NCBI GenBank assembly: GCA_023435745.1
Contig: JAEZMD010000018.1
Location: forward strand, 539,724 to 603,723
Length of the DNA stretch: 64,000 bases
Source of the DNA: Bacillota bacterium
GTDB lineage: Bacteria > Bacillota > Clostridia > Acetivibrionales > DTU013
Direction of reading: 5' to 3'
Shown: piece by piece, positions 54,511 to 61,855 of the stretch
Layout: the number at the start of each line of letters is the position of its first letter
Position numbering within the stretch: the first letter of the stretch is position 1
The notes under the pieces: model-generated
The model's input: the letters and a program-made list of their open reading frames with translations, nothing else
Told to the model about the DNA's origin: nothing
The model's database searches: none
Translations under genes and position numbers: made by a program

Positions 54511-56070
54511 ATGAGTGGGGATTCAATACAGATTATGATAGCAATGGGTTTATATCTTGCCGCAGTCATTGTTATCGGCTTTTACTTCAAGGAACGTGCC
54601 AATGAAAGCTCTGATAATTATTTTATCGGAGGCAGATCATTGGGGCCATGGGTCGCCGCAATGAGTGCGGAAGCCTCGGACATGAGCGGCTGGCTTCTGA
54701 TGGGGCTTCCGGGCGTTGCCTATTGGTGCGGTTTAAGCGATGCGGTCTGGACCGCGATCGGGCTTGCGGTCGGAACATATATAAATTGGTTGGTGGTTGC
54801 AAAAAGGCTTCGCAGGTATTCCACCGTTACAAACTCTATTACCATACCTGAATTTTTCAGCAACAGATTTAAGGAAAACAAGAAGGTTATTCTGATGATA
54901 TCCGCTGTTTTCATTCTTGTATTCTTTGCGGTTTATGCCGCAAGCTGCTTTGTTACCTTCGGCAAGCTCTTTAGCACCTTGTTCGATCTGAAATACCAGT
55001 ATGTGATGATCCTTGGAGCTGTCATTGTTATTCTGTACACATTTTTAGGCGGCTTCCTTGCGGAAAGCGTCTCTGATTTTATGCAGGGTATCATCATGAT
55101 TGTTGCACTTTGTACTGTTTTGATCGTCGGTGTCGTTGCTGCAGGCGGGATACCGACTATTCTTGAAAATATTAAGGCGATTCCCGGCTTCTTTGAATTT
55201 TTCGGAATCGCACAGCCGCAAGTCGTTGACGGAGTCCAGCAGTTGGATTCCGCAGGAAAGCCGTTATTTGGGGAAGCAGGCAATTATGGCTTACTGACAG
55301 TTATTTCGACGCTTTCCTGGGGTCTTGGCTATTTTGGAATGCCTCAGGTTTTGTTAAGGTTTATGGCAATCAACAAAGCCTCCGGGCTTAAAAAATCAAG
55401 AAGAATTGCGACCGTGTGGTGCGTCATTTCATTGTTTGCGGCAGTGGCCATCGGTTTGATCGGCAGATCGCTTTATCCTGCGGAGTTGTTGACACAGAGC
55501 GCTTCTGAAAGCATCTTTATTACCATGTCAACAGGATTACTGCCTGCGCTGCTTGCCGGTATAATTATGTCAGGTATTCTAGCTGCGACAATGAGCTCCT
55601 CCGATTCTTACCTGCTGATCGCTTCGTCTGCTTTTGCAAAGGATATCTATAAGGGTATTGTTAAAAAAGATGCGTCAGATAAGCAAATCATGCTGATTAC
55701 CCGTATTACACTGCTGGTTGTTTCACTGTTTGGCGTTATCATTGCGCTGGATGAAAACAGTGTCATATTCAAGGTCGTTTCCTTTGCCTGGGCCGGATTT
55801 GGCGCCACCTTCGGGCCTATCATGCTGTTCTCGCTGCTGTGGAAAAGAACTAACAGAGCCGGTGCTATCGCAGGCATGCTGACAGGCGGCGGAATGGTAT
55901 TCATCTGGAAGCTGCTGCTGAAGCCGTTAGGCGGGGTTCTTGGAATCTATGAGCTGTTTCCGGCCTTTGTATTATCCTGTGTCGCAATACTGGCGGTATC
56001 ACTGTTGACGAAGAAGCCTGATCAGTCCATCCAGAGTGAATTTGAACTGGCAAAGACATTTGAATGTTGA
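54511..56070 (+). CDS. putP: Sodium/proline symporter PutP
   Basis: A 519-residue member of the sodium/solute symporter family with about 13 helices. Diagnostic stretches are SSDNYFIGGRSLGPWVAAMS, EASDMSGWLLMGLPG, the sodium-site region YTFLGGFLAESVSDFMQG, and AATMSSSDSYLLIASSAF. It brings proline into the cell with sodium, for nutrition or osmotic protection. ATGs at 54505 and 54511 are both in frame; the first is two bases from the AAAGGAG, so 54511 is preferred. The stop codon overlaps the -35 box of the thrS promoter. Confidence 0.94.
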   Translation: MSGDSIQIMIAMGLYLAAVIVIGFYFKERANESSDNYFIGGRSLGPWVAAMSAEASDMSGWLLMGLPGVAYWCGLSDAVWTAIGLAVGTYINWLVVAKRLRRYSTVTNSITIPEFFSNRFKENKKVILMISAVFILVFFAVYAASCFVTFGKLFSTLFDLKYQYVMILGAVIVILYTFLGGFLAESVSDFMQGIIMIVALCTVLIVGVVAAGGIPTILENIKAIPGFFEFFGIAQPQVVDGVQQLDSAGKPLFGEAGNYGLLTVISTLSWGLGYFGMPQVLLRFMAINKASGLKKSRRIATVWCVISLFAAVAIGLIGRSLYPAELLTQSASESIFITMSTGLLPALLAGIIMSGILAATMSSSDSYLLIASSAFAKDIYKGIVKKDASDKQIMLITRITLLVVSLFGVIIALDENSVIFKVVSFAWAGFGATFGPIMLFSLLWKRTNRAGAIAGMLTGGGMVFIWKLLLKPLGGVLGIYELFPAFVLSCVAILAVSLLTKKPDQSIQSEFELAKTFEC

Positions 56071-56094
56071 CAACGGCTGTGATTGGGTTATAAT
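56067..56094 (+). promoter_or_regulatory. Consensus sigma-A promoter of thrS
   Basis: A perfect TTGACA and a perfect TATAAT are separated by 16 bases. The -35 box covers the putP stop codon. It lies 30 bases upstream of the T-box RNA. Confidence 0.85.
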
Positions 56095-56123
56095 AAATGA
56101 AAACTAATATTTTATCGTGCATT

Positions 56124-56327
56124 GAAGGGAACAGTAAGCTGTCACTTACCTTGAGAGAGAGAGACCGCCCCGGCTGAAAGCGGACTTCAAGGAGGACAGC
56201 CGAATACCGCCCCGGAGCGCGAACGCTGATTGCGTTATCATCATAATGAGACCAAATTAGGGTGGAACCACGGGAGAATGCTCTCGTCCCTTGTATATGT
56301 ATACAAGCGACGGGAGCTTATTTTTTC
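56124..56327 (+). ncRNA. T-box riboswitch leader of thrS
   Basis: The conserved T-box sequence AGGGTGGAACCACGGGA lies at 56259-56275 and would pair with the acceptor end of uncharged tRNA. Stem I is formed by GCTGTC (56138-56143) with GACAGC (56195-56200), with an inner CCTTGA/TCAAGG helix and an AG-rich bulge (GAGAGAGAG). The AGTA loop-E motif (56132-56135) faces CGAATACCG, which contains the likely Thr specifier ACC at 56206-56208. The terminator is a GCTCTCGTC/GACGGGAGC stem with an inner CTTGTATA/TATACAAG stem at 56280-56317 followed by TTATTTTTT. Uncharged tRNA-Thr would favour the antiterminator and switch on thrS. The 157 bases from 56328 to the thrS start hold no further gene. Confidence 0.9.
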
Positions 56328-56484
56328 GGGCATGATAAGCTTAGGACTGCTGTGTCAGCCATCGGACGTAAAAATCCTCACATATAAAAATATGCTGCGG
56401 TTTTTACACCTTGGCTTCCTTGTATTCCTTGCTTCTGACGCCCGAAAATGGAGTAGAATAGTGATGGAAAAAGGAGGAGTTTTT

Positions 56485-58392
56485 ATGATCAGGATTACGT
56501 TAAAAGATGGAAGTACAAAGGAATATAGTAAAGGAACAACGGTAATGCAGGTGGCGGAGAGCATTAGCGCCGGACTTGCCAGGGTGGCGCTTGCTGCGGA
56601 GATCGACGGTGAGGTTAGGGATTTGTCTACGGTTCTTGAAAAGGACAGCAGTCTGAATTTGTTGACTTTTGACACTGAGGGTGGCCGCCACGCATTCAGA
56701 CATACGGCATCCCATGTGATGGCTCAGGCAGTGAAAAGGCTTTTCCCAAAGGCAAAACTGGCAATTGGTCCGGCGATTGAAAACGGCTTTTATTATGATT
56801 TTGAGATGGACAGACCGTTTACGCCCGAGGATCTTGAGAAAATTGAGGCCGAGATGGGCAAGATCGTTAAGGAGGATCATACGCTGGAACGCTTCACCAT
56901 GCCTCGCGAAGAGGCGATCAAATACATGCAGGAGAAGGATGAGCCCTATAAAGTTGAATTGATACGGGATTTGCCGGAGGATGCGATCATATCATTCTAT
57001 AAACAGGGCGAATTTACAGATCTGTGTGCAGGCCCCCACATCCCTTCTACAGGGAAGATGAAGGCTTACAAGCTTACCTCCATAGCCGGGGCTTATTGGC
57101 GGGGCAATGAAAAGAATAAAATGCTGCAGAGGATCTATGGTACGGCATTTATGAAGAAAAGCGATCTGGATGAGTATCTCTTCAGAATCGAGGAAGCCAA
57201 AAAGCGCGACCACAGAAAGCTCGGCAGAGAGCTTGACCTGTTTGACATTCTTGAGGAGGGCCCGGGATTTCCGTTCTTCATGCCAAAGGGAATGGTTCTG
57301 CGAAACGAGCTTGAAAATTTCTGGAGAGAAGAGCATAGGATGCGCGGTTATCAGGAAATCAAAACGCCGATCATACTGAACAAGGATTTGTGGCTGCGTT
57401 CAGGCCACTGGGATCATTACAAGGACAACATGTATACTGTTGAAATTGATGAGTCGGAGTTTTCAGTCAAGCCGATGAACTGCCCGGGAGGAATGCTTGT
57501 ATTCAAACGCAGGCTGCATTCTTACAGAGATTTGCCGCAGAGAATCGGCGAGCTCGGGTTGGTTCACCGACATGAGCTTTCCGGCGCATTGCACGGGCTA
57601 ATGAGGGTAAGATGCTTCACACAGGATGACGCACATATCTTTATGACGCCTGAACAGATCCAGGACGAAGTTCTCGGCGTTATTAACCTGATCGACGATT
57701 TCTATAAGATTTTTGGTTTTAAGTATCATCTTGAGCTTTCCACGCGGCCGGAAAATTCCATGGGAAGTGACGAGCAGTGGGAAATGGCAACAACAGCACT
57801 CAAAGGCGCATTGGATTTCAAGGGAGCCGAATACAGGGTCAACGAGGGAGATGGCGCATTCTATGGACCTAAGATCGATTTCCATCTGGAGGATTCCATC
57901 GGGCGCACCTGGCAGTGCGGCACCATACAGCTGGATATGCAGATGCCTGAGAGATTTGATCTGAGCTATATCGGGGCGGATGGCGAAAAACACAGGCCTG
58001 TCATGATACACAGGGTCGTGTTCGGCAGCATCGAACGCTTTATAGCGATTCTGACAGAGCATTTTGCGGGAGCCTTCCCGGTATGGATTTCACCGGTGCA
58101 GGTAAAGATTCTCGGAATTGTGGAGAAGCATAATCCATATGTGCTGGAGGTTCAGAAAAAACTGGAAGCAATGGACATCAGGACAGAGGTGGATGTCCGG
58201 AATGAAAAGATCGGCTTCAAGATCAGAGAAGCACAGCTGGAGAAGATTCCATATATGCTGGTAGTCGGCGACAAAGAGATGGAAAATGGTGAGGTAGCTG
58301 TCAGATCACGCAAGGATGGCGATCTGGGTGCGATGGCGCTGGATTCATTCATTGAAAGGATCACCGAAGAGATCAAAACGAAGGCAATGTGA
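56485..58392 (+). CDS. thrS: Threonyl-tRNA synthetase
   Basis: A 635-residue class II synthetase of normal length. The N-terminal TGS domain (IRITLKDGSTKEYSKGTTVM) is followed by the editing domain with HTASHVM (His 73 and 77) and LCAGPHIP. The catalytic core has NCPGGMLVFKRR and the class II motif VHRHELSGALHGLMRVR, then the C-terminal anticodon-binding domain (PVWISPVQVKILG). The frame is open back to 56230, but that region is the T-box RNA; the ATG at 56485 has AAGGAGG and starts at the TGS domain. It charges tRNA-Thr in the cytoplasm and is controlled by the T-box leader. Confidence 0.97.
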   Translation: MIRITLKDGSTKEYSKGTTVMQVAESISAGLARVALAAEIDGEVRDLSTVLEKDSSLNLLTFDTEGGRHAFRHTASHVMAQAVKRLFPKAKLAIGPAIENGFYYDFEMDRPFTPEDLEKIEAEMGKIVKEDHTLERFTMPREEAIKYMQEKDEPYKVELIRDLPEDAIISFYKQGEFTDLCAGPHIPSTGKMKAYKLTSIAGAYWRGNEKNKMLQRIYGTAFMKKSDLDEYLFRIEEAKKRDHRKLGRELDLFDILEEGPGFPFFMPKGMVLRNELENFWREEHRMRGYQEIKTPIILNKDLWLRSGHWDHYKDNMYTVEIDESEFSVKPMNCPGGMLVFKRRLHSYRDLPQRIGELGLVHRHELSGALHGLMRVRCFTQDDAHIFMTPEQIQDEVLGVINLIDDFYKIFGFKYHLELSTRPENSMGSDEQWEMATTALKGALDFKGAEYRVNEGDGAFYGPKIDFHLEDSIGRTWQCGTIQLDMQMPERFDLSYIGADGEKHRPVMIHRVVFGSIERFIAILTEHFAGAFPVWISPVQVKILGIVEKHNPYVLEVQKKLEAMDIRTEVDVRNEKIGFKIREAQLEKIPYMLVVGDKEMENGEVAVRSRKDGDLGAMALDSFIERITEEIKTKAM

Positions 58393-58398
58393 AGTAAC

Positions 58399-58414
58399 GG
58401 GACGGTTCTTTTGT
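58399..58414. repeat. REP-like core, copy 2 (half element)
   Basis: GGGACGGTTCTTTTGT matches the arm of the hairpin at 22719-22737 with one C/T difference. No matching second arm was found within the 50-base gap, so this is a half copy or decayed. Confidence 0.6.
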
Positions 58415-58444
58415 TTCATTATGAAGTAAGCGGGGGATTGAGCT

Positions 58445-59275
58445 ATGGGCAGGGCGGATCATATTTTCATAGAGATGTGCCGGGACATTCTTGACAATGG
58501 TTATTCTTCCGAGGGGGAGAAGGTAAGGGCGGTCTGGGAGGACGGCGCTCCTGCGCATACCATCAAGAAATTCTGTGTTGTAAACAGATATGACCTTTCG
58601 GAGGAATTTCCCATCCTGACACTGAGAGGGACCAATCTGAAGGGCGCTGTTGACGAATTACTGTGGATCTGGCAGAAAAAATCAAACAACATTCATGATC
58701 TGAACAGCCACATTTGGGACAGCTGGGCGGATGAAACAGGCTCCATCGGCAAGGCCTATGGATATCAGCTGCAGGTGAAGCACAAATATGCCGAAGGGGA
58801 ATTTGACCAGGTGGACAGGGTGCTTTACGATTTGAAACACAACCCCTTCAGCAGAAGGATTATGACTAACCTGTATGTCCATGCCGATCTGCATGAAATG
58901 AACCTGTACCCCTGCGCATACAGCATGACGTTCAACGTGACCGGGAACAGGCTCAACGGCATACTAAACCAGCGCTCGCAGGATGTGCTTGTGGCAAATA
59001 ACTGGAATGTGTGTCAATACGCAGTTCTGATTCATATGCTTGCGCAGGTCAGCGGACTTACGCCAGGTGAGTTTGTTCATGTGATTGCCGACGCACATAT
59101 CTATGACAGGCACATCCCGCTTGTCGAAGAACTGATCGGACGTACTCCGTACCCGGCGCCGAAGCTTTTAATCAATCCGGATGTGAAGGATTTCTATGCC
59201 TTCAAGCCGGAGGACTTTACACTGATAGATTATCAACGCGGGCCGCAGATAAAGAACATACCTGTGGCAGTGTGA
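58445..59275 (+). CDS. thyA: Thymidylate synthase ThyA
   Basis: A 276-residue folate-dependent thymidylate synthase. The catalytic Cys is at 157 in MNLYPCAYSM, where classical ThyA has LPPC. Other signatures are RGTNLKGAVDELLWIWQ, IWDSWAD, the QRSQD loop after the Cys strand, and HIYDRHIPLV near the C-terminus. It methylates dUMP to dTMP with methylene-tetrahydrofolate and produces dihydrofolate. The dihydrofolate reductase gene begins 54 bases downstream, so the pair regenerates the folate. The ATG follows GGGGG. The LYPC form and a shortened small domain suggest a clostridial subgroup; activity should be retained since Cys, Arg and Asp residues are present. Confidence 0.94.
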   Translation: MGRADHIFIEMCRDILDNGYSSEGEKVRAVWEDGAPAHTIKKFCVVNRYDLSEEFPILTLRGTNLKGAVDELLWIWQKKSNNIHDLNSHIWDSWADETGSIGKAYGYQLQVKHKYAEGEFDQVDRVLYDLKHNPFSRRIMTNLYVHADLHEMNLYPCAYSMTFNVTGNRLNGILNQRSQDVLVANNWNVCQYAVLIHMLAQVSGLTPGEFVHVIADAHIYDRHIPLVEELIGRTPYPAPKLLINPDVKDFYAFKPEDFTLIDYQRGPQIKNIPVAV

Positions 59276-59329
59276 GTAGCACGGGGGAACAGAGGAGAGA
59301 GTTCTTCAGAACAGTAGAGGTGGTGTGAT

Positions 59330-59839
59330 ATGAAGGCGATTTTATCGGCTGATCTTAATTGGGGTATCGGGAAGGATGGAAAACTACTTCAGCGAGTACC
59401 GGAGGACATGAAATTCTTTGTACAGAAGACCACCGGCAAGGTAGTGGTTATGGGCAGGGAAACTTTTGAGTCTCTTCCCGGTCAGCAGCCGCTAAAGGAC
59501 AGAGTAAATATTGTATTGAGCAGAAGCGGGCAGTTTGACTGCGAAGGGCTTACTGTCTGCCGTTCTATGGAAGAATTGTTTAAAAAGCTTGCGCATTATG
59601 CCAGTGCCGATGTATTCGTCATAGGCGGCGAATCCGTGTACACTCAGCTGTTGCCATATTGCTCGGAGGCTTTTGTGACACGTTTTGAAAAAGAATATGA
59701 AGCTGACCGTCATTTTCCGGACCTTGATCGCCTTGAGAACTGGGTGCTTGTATCGAAGAGTACCCAGAGCAGTTTCAAGGAGATGAATTTCAGATATCTG
59801 AAGTATGTCAATATAAAAACTCAGCCGATACCAAAATAA
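59330..59839 (+). CDS. folA: Dihydrofolate reductase
   Basis: A 169-residue DHFR. The N-terminus (MKAILSADLNWGIGKDGKLL) and Glu-Asp in PEDMKFF carry the folate-site acid, KVVVMGRETFESLP is the NADPH stretch, and VFVIGGESVY is the second cofactor motif. The C-terminal strands (NFRYLKYV) are complete. It reduces dihydrofolate to tetrahydrofolate using NADPH and completes the cycle with ThyA. The ATG has GGTGGTG upstream. A bidirectional hairpin follows. Confidence 0.95.
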   Translation: MKAILSADLNWGIGKDGKLLQRVPEDMKFFVQKTTGKVVVMGRETFESLPGQQPLKDRVNIVLSRSGQFDCEGLTVCRSMEELFKKLAHYASADVFVIGGESVYTQLLPYCSEAFVTRFEKEYEADRHFPDLDRLENWVLVSKSTQSSFKEMNFRYLKYVNIKTQPIPK

Positions 59840-59845
59840 CATACG

Positions 59846-59879
59846 ATCAGGATGAGGGGGCTCTCTTTCTCATCCTGAT
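59846..59879. terminator. Stem-loop between convergent folA and prsA
   Basis: ATCAGGATGAG and CTCATCCTGAT form a perfect 11-bp stem with a 12-base loop. T tracts are weak, but the position between convergent genes fits termination. Confidence 0.65.
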
Positions 59880-59888
59880 TCAGTTCTG

Positions 59889-60779
59889 CTACTGCTTCAG
59901 GCTGTTATAGATGGAGTATTCCTCCTGCTTCTCTGTTAACCAGGATGAATATTCTGTATTCAATTTTTCATTCTTCAGGGTTTCTTCTATTTCAGCCCTG
60001 CTTGCTTCCAGGCTGGCTTCCTGTGCTTCTTGCCTGTTTGTGACCTTGATGATGTGATATCCGAATTCTGTTTTCACAGGATCGCTTATTTCATTGATTT
60101 TCATTGAGAATGCGGCTGCCTCGAAGGGCTCTACCATATCGCCTTTTCCGAAGAAGCCTAATTCTCCTCCGCTTTGGGCGTTGCTTGCATCGGTTGAATA
60201 TTTGGCTGCCAATTCCGCGAAGTCCTTCCCGTTGTCCAACTGTGCCTTTACTTCATTAGCAGTTGCCTCATCGTCCACCAATATGTGACTGGCCTCTAAT
60301 TGCTCCGACTTTGAAAATGAGTCTTTGTTCTCTTCAAAATAAGCGTTTATTTCCTCCTCAGTCACAGCGATTCTCGGTTCCAGGAGCTTGAGCGTCTTCA
60401 GATAGGTTACGATATCTGCCTTCAAATCCTCTGCAGTGGTGCCGGACTGCTCCATTTGCTGATCGAAGGCTTCCTTTCCTCCATAAGCATCCATGATCCC
60501 ATCCATTTCTTTTTGAATTTCAGCGTCTGTGATATTGACGTCAACTTTTTTAGTCTCCGCTTCTATTATCTTGTCAACAATCATCGTTTCAAGTGTTTCT
60601 GCACCGTAATATTCAACAAGCTTGTCATAAAGCTCGGCCTTCGTGATGTTTTCATCTCCCACGGAGGCAACGACGGAAGTATCATCACTGCCTGTAAGGG
60701 CAATGCAGAGTGCTGCTATTGAAATGATAGCCGCGATAATTACCAGCCAGATTAGATTTTTACTTAAAAAAGTTTTCAT
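59889..60779 (-). CDS. prsA: PrsA/SurA-type parvulin foldase, membrane anchored
   Basis: A 296-residue protein. An N-terminal helix (LIWLVIIAAIISIAALCIAL) is a signal anchor; no clean lipobox is present, since the residues before Cys are AAL. A helical chaperone region covers about 35-150, and the parvulin domain follows with QLEASHILVDDEATANEV, SGGELGFFGKGDMVEPFE and TEFGYHIIKV, including the His-Ile pair of the active site. It helps secreted proteins fold outside the membrane by proline isomerisation. A TGaTATAAT extended -10 at 60845-60837 on this strand is a likely promoter. It could serve the large secreted proteins of this window, which is inference. Confidence 0.9.
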   Translation of the reverse strand: MKTFLSKNLIWLVIIAAIISIAALCIALTGSDDTSVVASVGDENITKAELYDKLVEYYGAETLETMIVDKIIEAETKKVDVNITDAEIQKEMDGIMDAYGGKEAFDQQMEQSGTTAEDLKADIVTYLKTLKLLEPRIAVTEEEINAYFEENKDSFSKSEQLEASHILVDDEATANEVKAQLDNGKDFAELAAKYSTDASNAQSGGELGFFGKGDMVEPFEAAAFSMKINEISDPVKTEFGYHIIKVTNRQEAQEASLEASRAEIEETLKNEKLNTEYSSWLTEKQEEYSIYNSLKQ

Positions 60780-60938
60780 TATTATGCTCCTCTTTGAACT
60801 GTATTTGTAGACAAACCGTACTTTTACAGTAGAACCATTATATCATACTGCTTCGGAAATAATTATGGCCAAATTTTGAACAACTTGTGAATTGTACAAT
60901 TAAAGGGCGTCCTTATATTTTTGTGATTTTTCGACAAA

Positions 60939-60958
60939 ATATACCGTTCGGTAGATAT
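60939..60958. promoter_or_regulatory. TetR-like palindrome
   Basis: ATATACCG and CGGTAGATAT flank a TT centre (ACCG-TT-CGGT core). This resembles operators of TetR-family repressors, but no such regulator gene is in the window. Confidence 0.4.
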
Positions 60959-60974
60959 CGAAACAAAAAATCAT

Positions 60975-61004
60975 CCTCTATACTTTTTAGTATAGGGGTT
61001 TTTT
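60975..61004 (+). terminator. Strong intrinsic terminator or attenuator with no gene before it
   Basis: CCTCTATAC pairs with GTATAGGGG across nine base pairs (one G-U) with a six-base loop and six T residues. No plus-strand gene lies in the 195 bases before it. It may end a small RNA or act as an attenuator of the Lgt-like gene. Confidence 0.75.
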
Positions 61005-61108
61005 ATGCCTTAAATGTCCTGCAAGTCGAAAGGATCTGACGGCGGACAACATGTTATTTGCAATACGTGGATAGGATAAGTGAATGAAATATCCGGGGGT
61101 GTTATATA

Positions 61109-61855
61109 GTGAGAATCGATCCGTATAATATCATGGCGTTCATGGGGTTGCTTGCGGCTTTGGCGACCCAGTACTTTAACTTTTCTCAAGCCGGCTACAA
61201 AAAAACGATGATAGTTAAAATCCTTTTCCTGACATTTCTGTCCTTCTGGGCGGGGGTTGTTGGGGCTGTGGCAGGCTACTGGCAAAATGAGGGTATATTC
61301 ATGCTGCCGCCCCTTGAATGGCTTGAGCATATCGGCTTTACCGCATATCATGGAATGATTGCGGCGGCTTTATTCTTTTTCTTTGGCTGTAAGGTCCTCA
61401 AACTGGAAATTCATCGCACTTTTTCGATCGCAGTTCCATCTCTCGTCATTTTCTTTGCTTTCGGGCGGGTGGGATGTTCCTTTGCGGGTTGTTGCCATGG
61501 AATACCGTTGAGCTTTACATTTATGGGGCATCAGTTTGACAGATTCCCGACGGCGCAGCTTGAGTCGCTGTTCTTCTCGCTTCTTTTTATTGCCCTGCAG
61601 ATTTACATAAAAAAACGAAGGGTGGTTATCACTGTGACTTCGTATGTAATATTCCGCTTTTTCAATGAGTTTTTCAGAGGTGACGACCGTGGAACGCTTA
61701 TTGCGGGCAGCGGGTTGTCGCCTGCCCAGATTATTTCGCTTACACTGATGGCTGTCACGCTGGGGGCAATGCTTTATTTGCGCCTCAAACAAAAATACGG
61801 CAGACAGATCGTTTTGCCGACAGATAAACAAATAAAGGGAGGTGTTCGAATTTGA
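61109..61855 (+). CDS. Lgt-like prolipoprotein diacylglyceryl transferase paralogue
   Basis: A 248-residue membrane protein with about seven helices. Lgt-family signatures are YHGMIAAALFFFF, FAFGRVGCSFAGCCHGIP, the strand-helix FRFFNEFFRGDDRG and LSPAQIISL. Lgt transfers diacylglycerol to the Cys of prolipoproteins. Compared with classical Lgt, GRxGN is GRVGC and a GCCHG stretch replaces the usual acidic motif, so it belongs to the divergent GCCxG group whose activity is uncertain. The GTG at 61109 follows GGGGGTG. The stop overlaps the TTG of the next gene by four bases, so the two are translationally coupled. It may modify a surface substrate other than lipoproteins. Confidence 0.82.
   Translation: MRIDPYNIMAFMGLLAALATQYFNFSQAGYKKTMIVKILFLTFLSFWAGVVGAVAGYWQNEGIFMLPPLEWLEHIGFTAYHGMIAAALFFFFGCKVLKLEIHRTFSIAVPSLVIFFAFGRVGCSFAGCCHGIPLSFTFMGHQFDRFPTAQLESLFFSLLFIALQIYIKKRRVVITVTSYVIFRFFNEFFRGDDRGTLIAGSGLSPAQIISLTLMAVTLGAMLYLRLKQKYGRQIVLPTDKQIKGGVRI

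Larger units (their letters stand above)
60780..61108. other. 329-base gene-free regulatory gap
   Basis: No reading frame of note. It holds the extended -10 of prsA near 60837-60845, a TetR-like palindrome at 60939-60958 and a strong hairpin with T tract at 60975-61004. The bases from 61005 to 61108 show no clear promoter for the Lgt-like gene. Confidence 0.6.
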
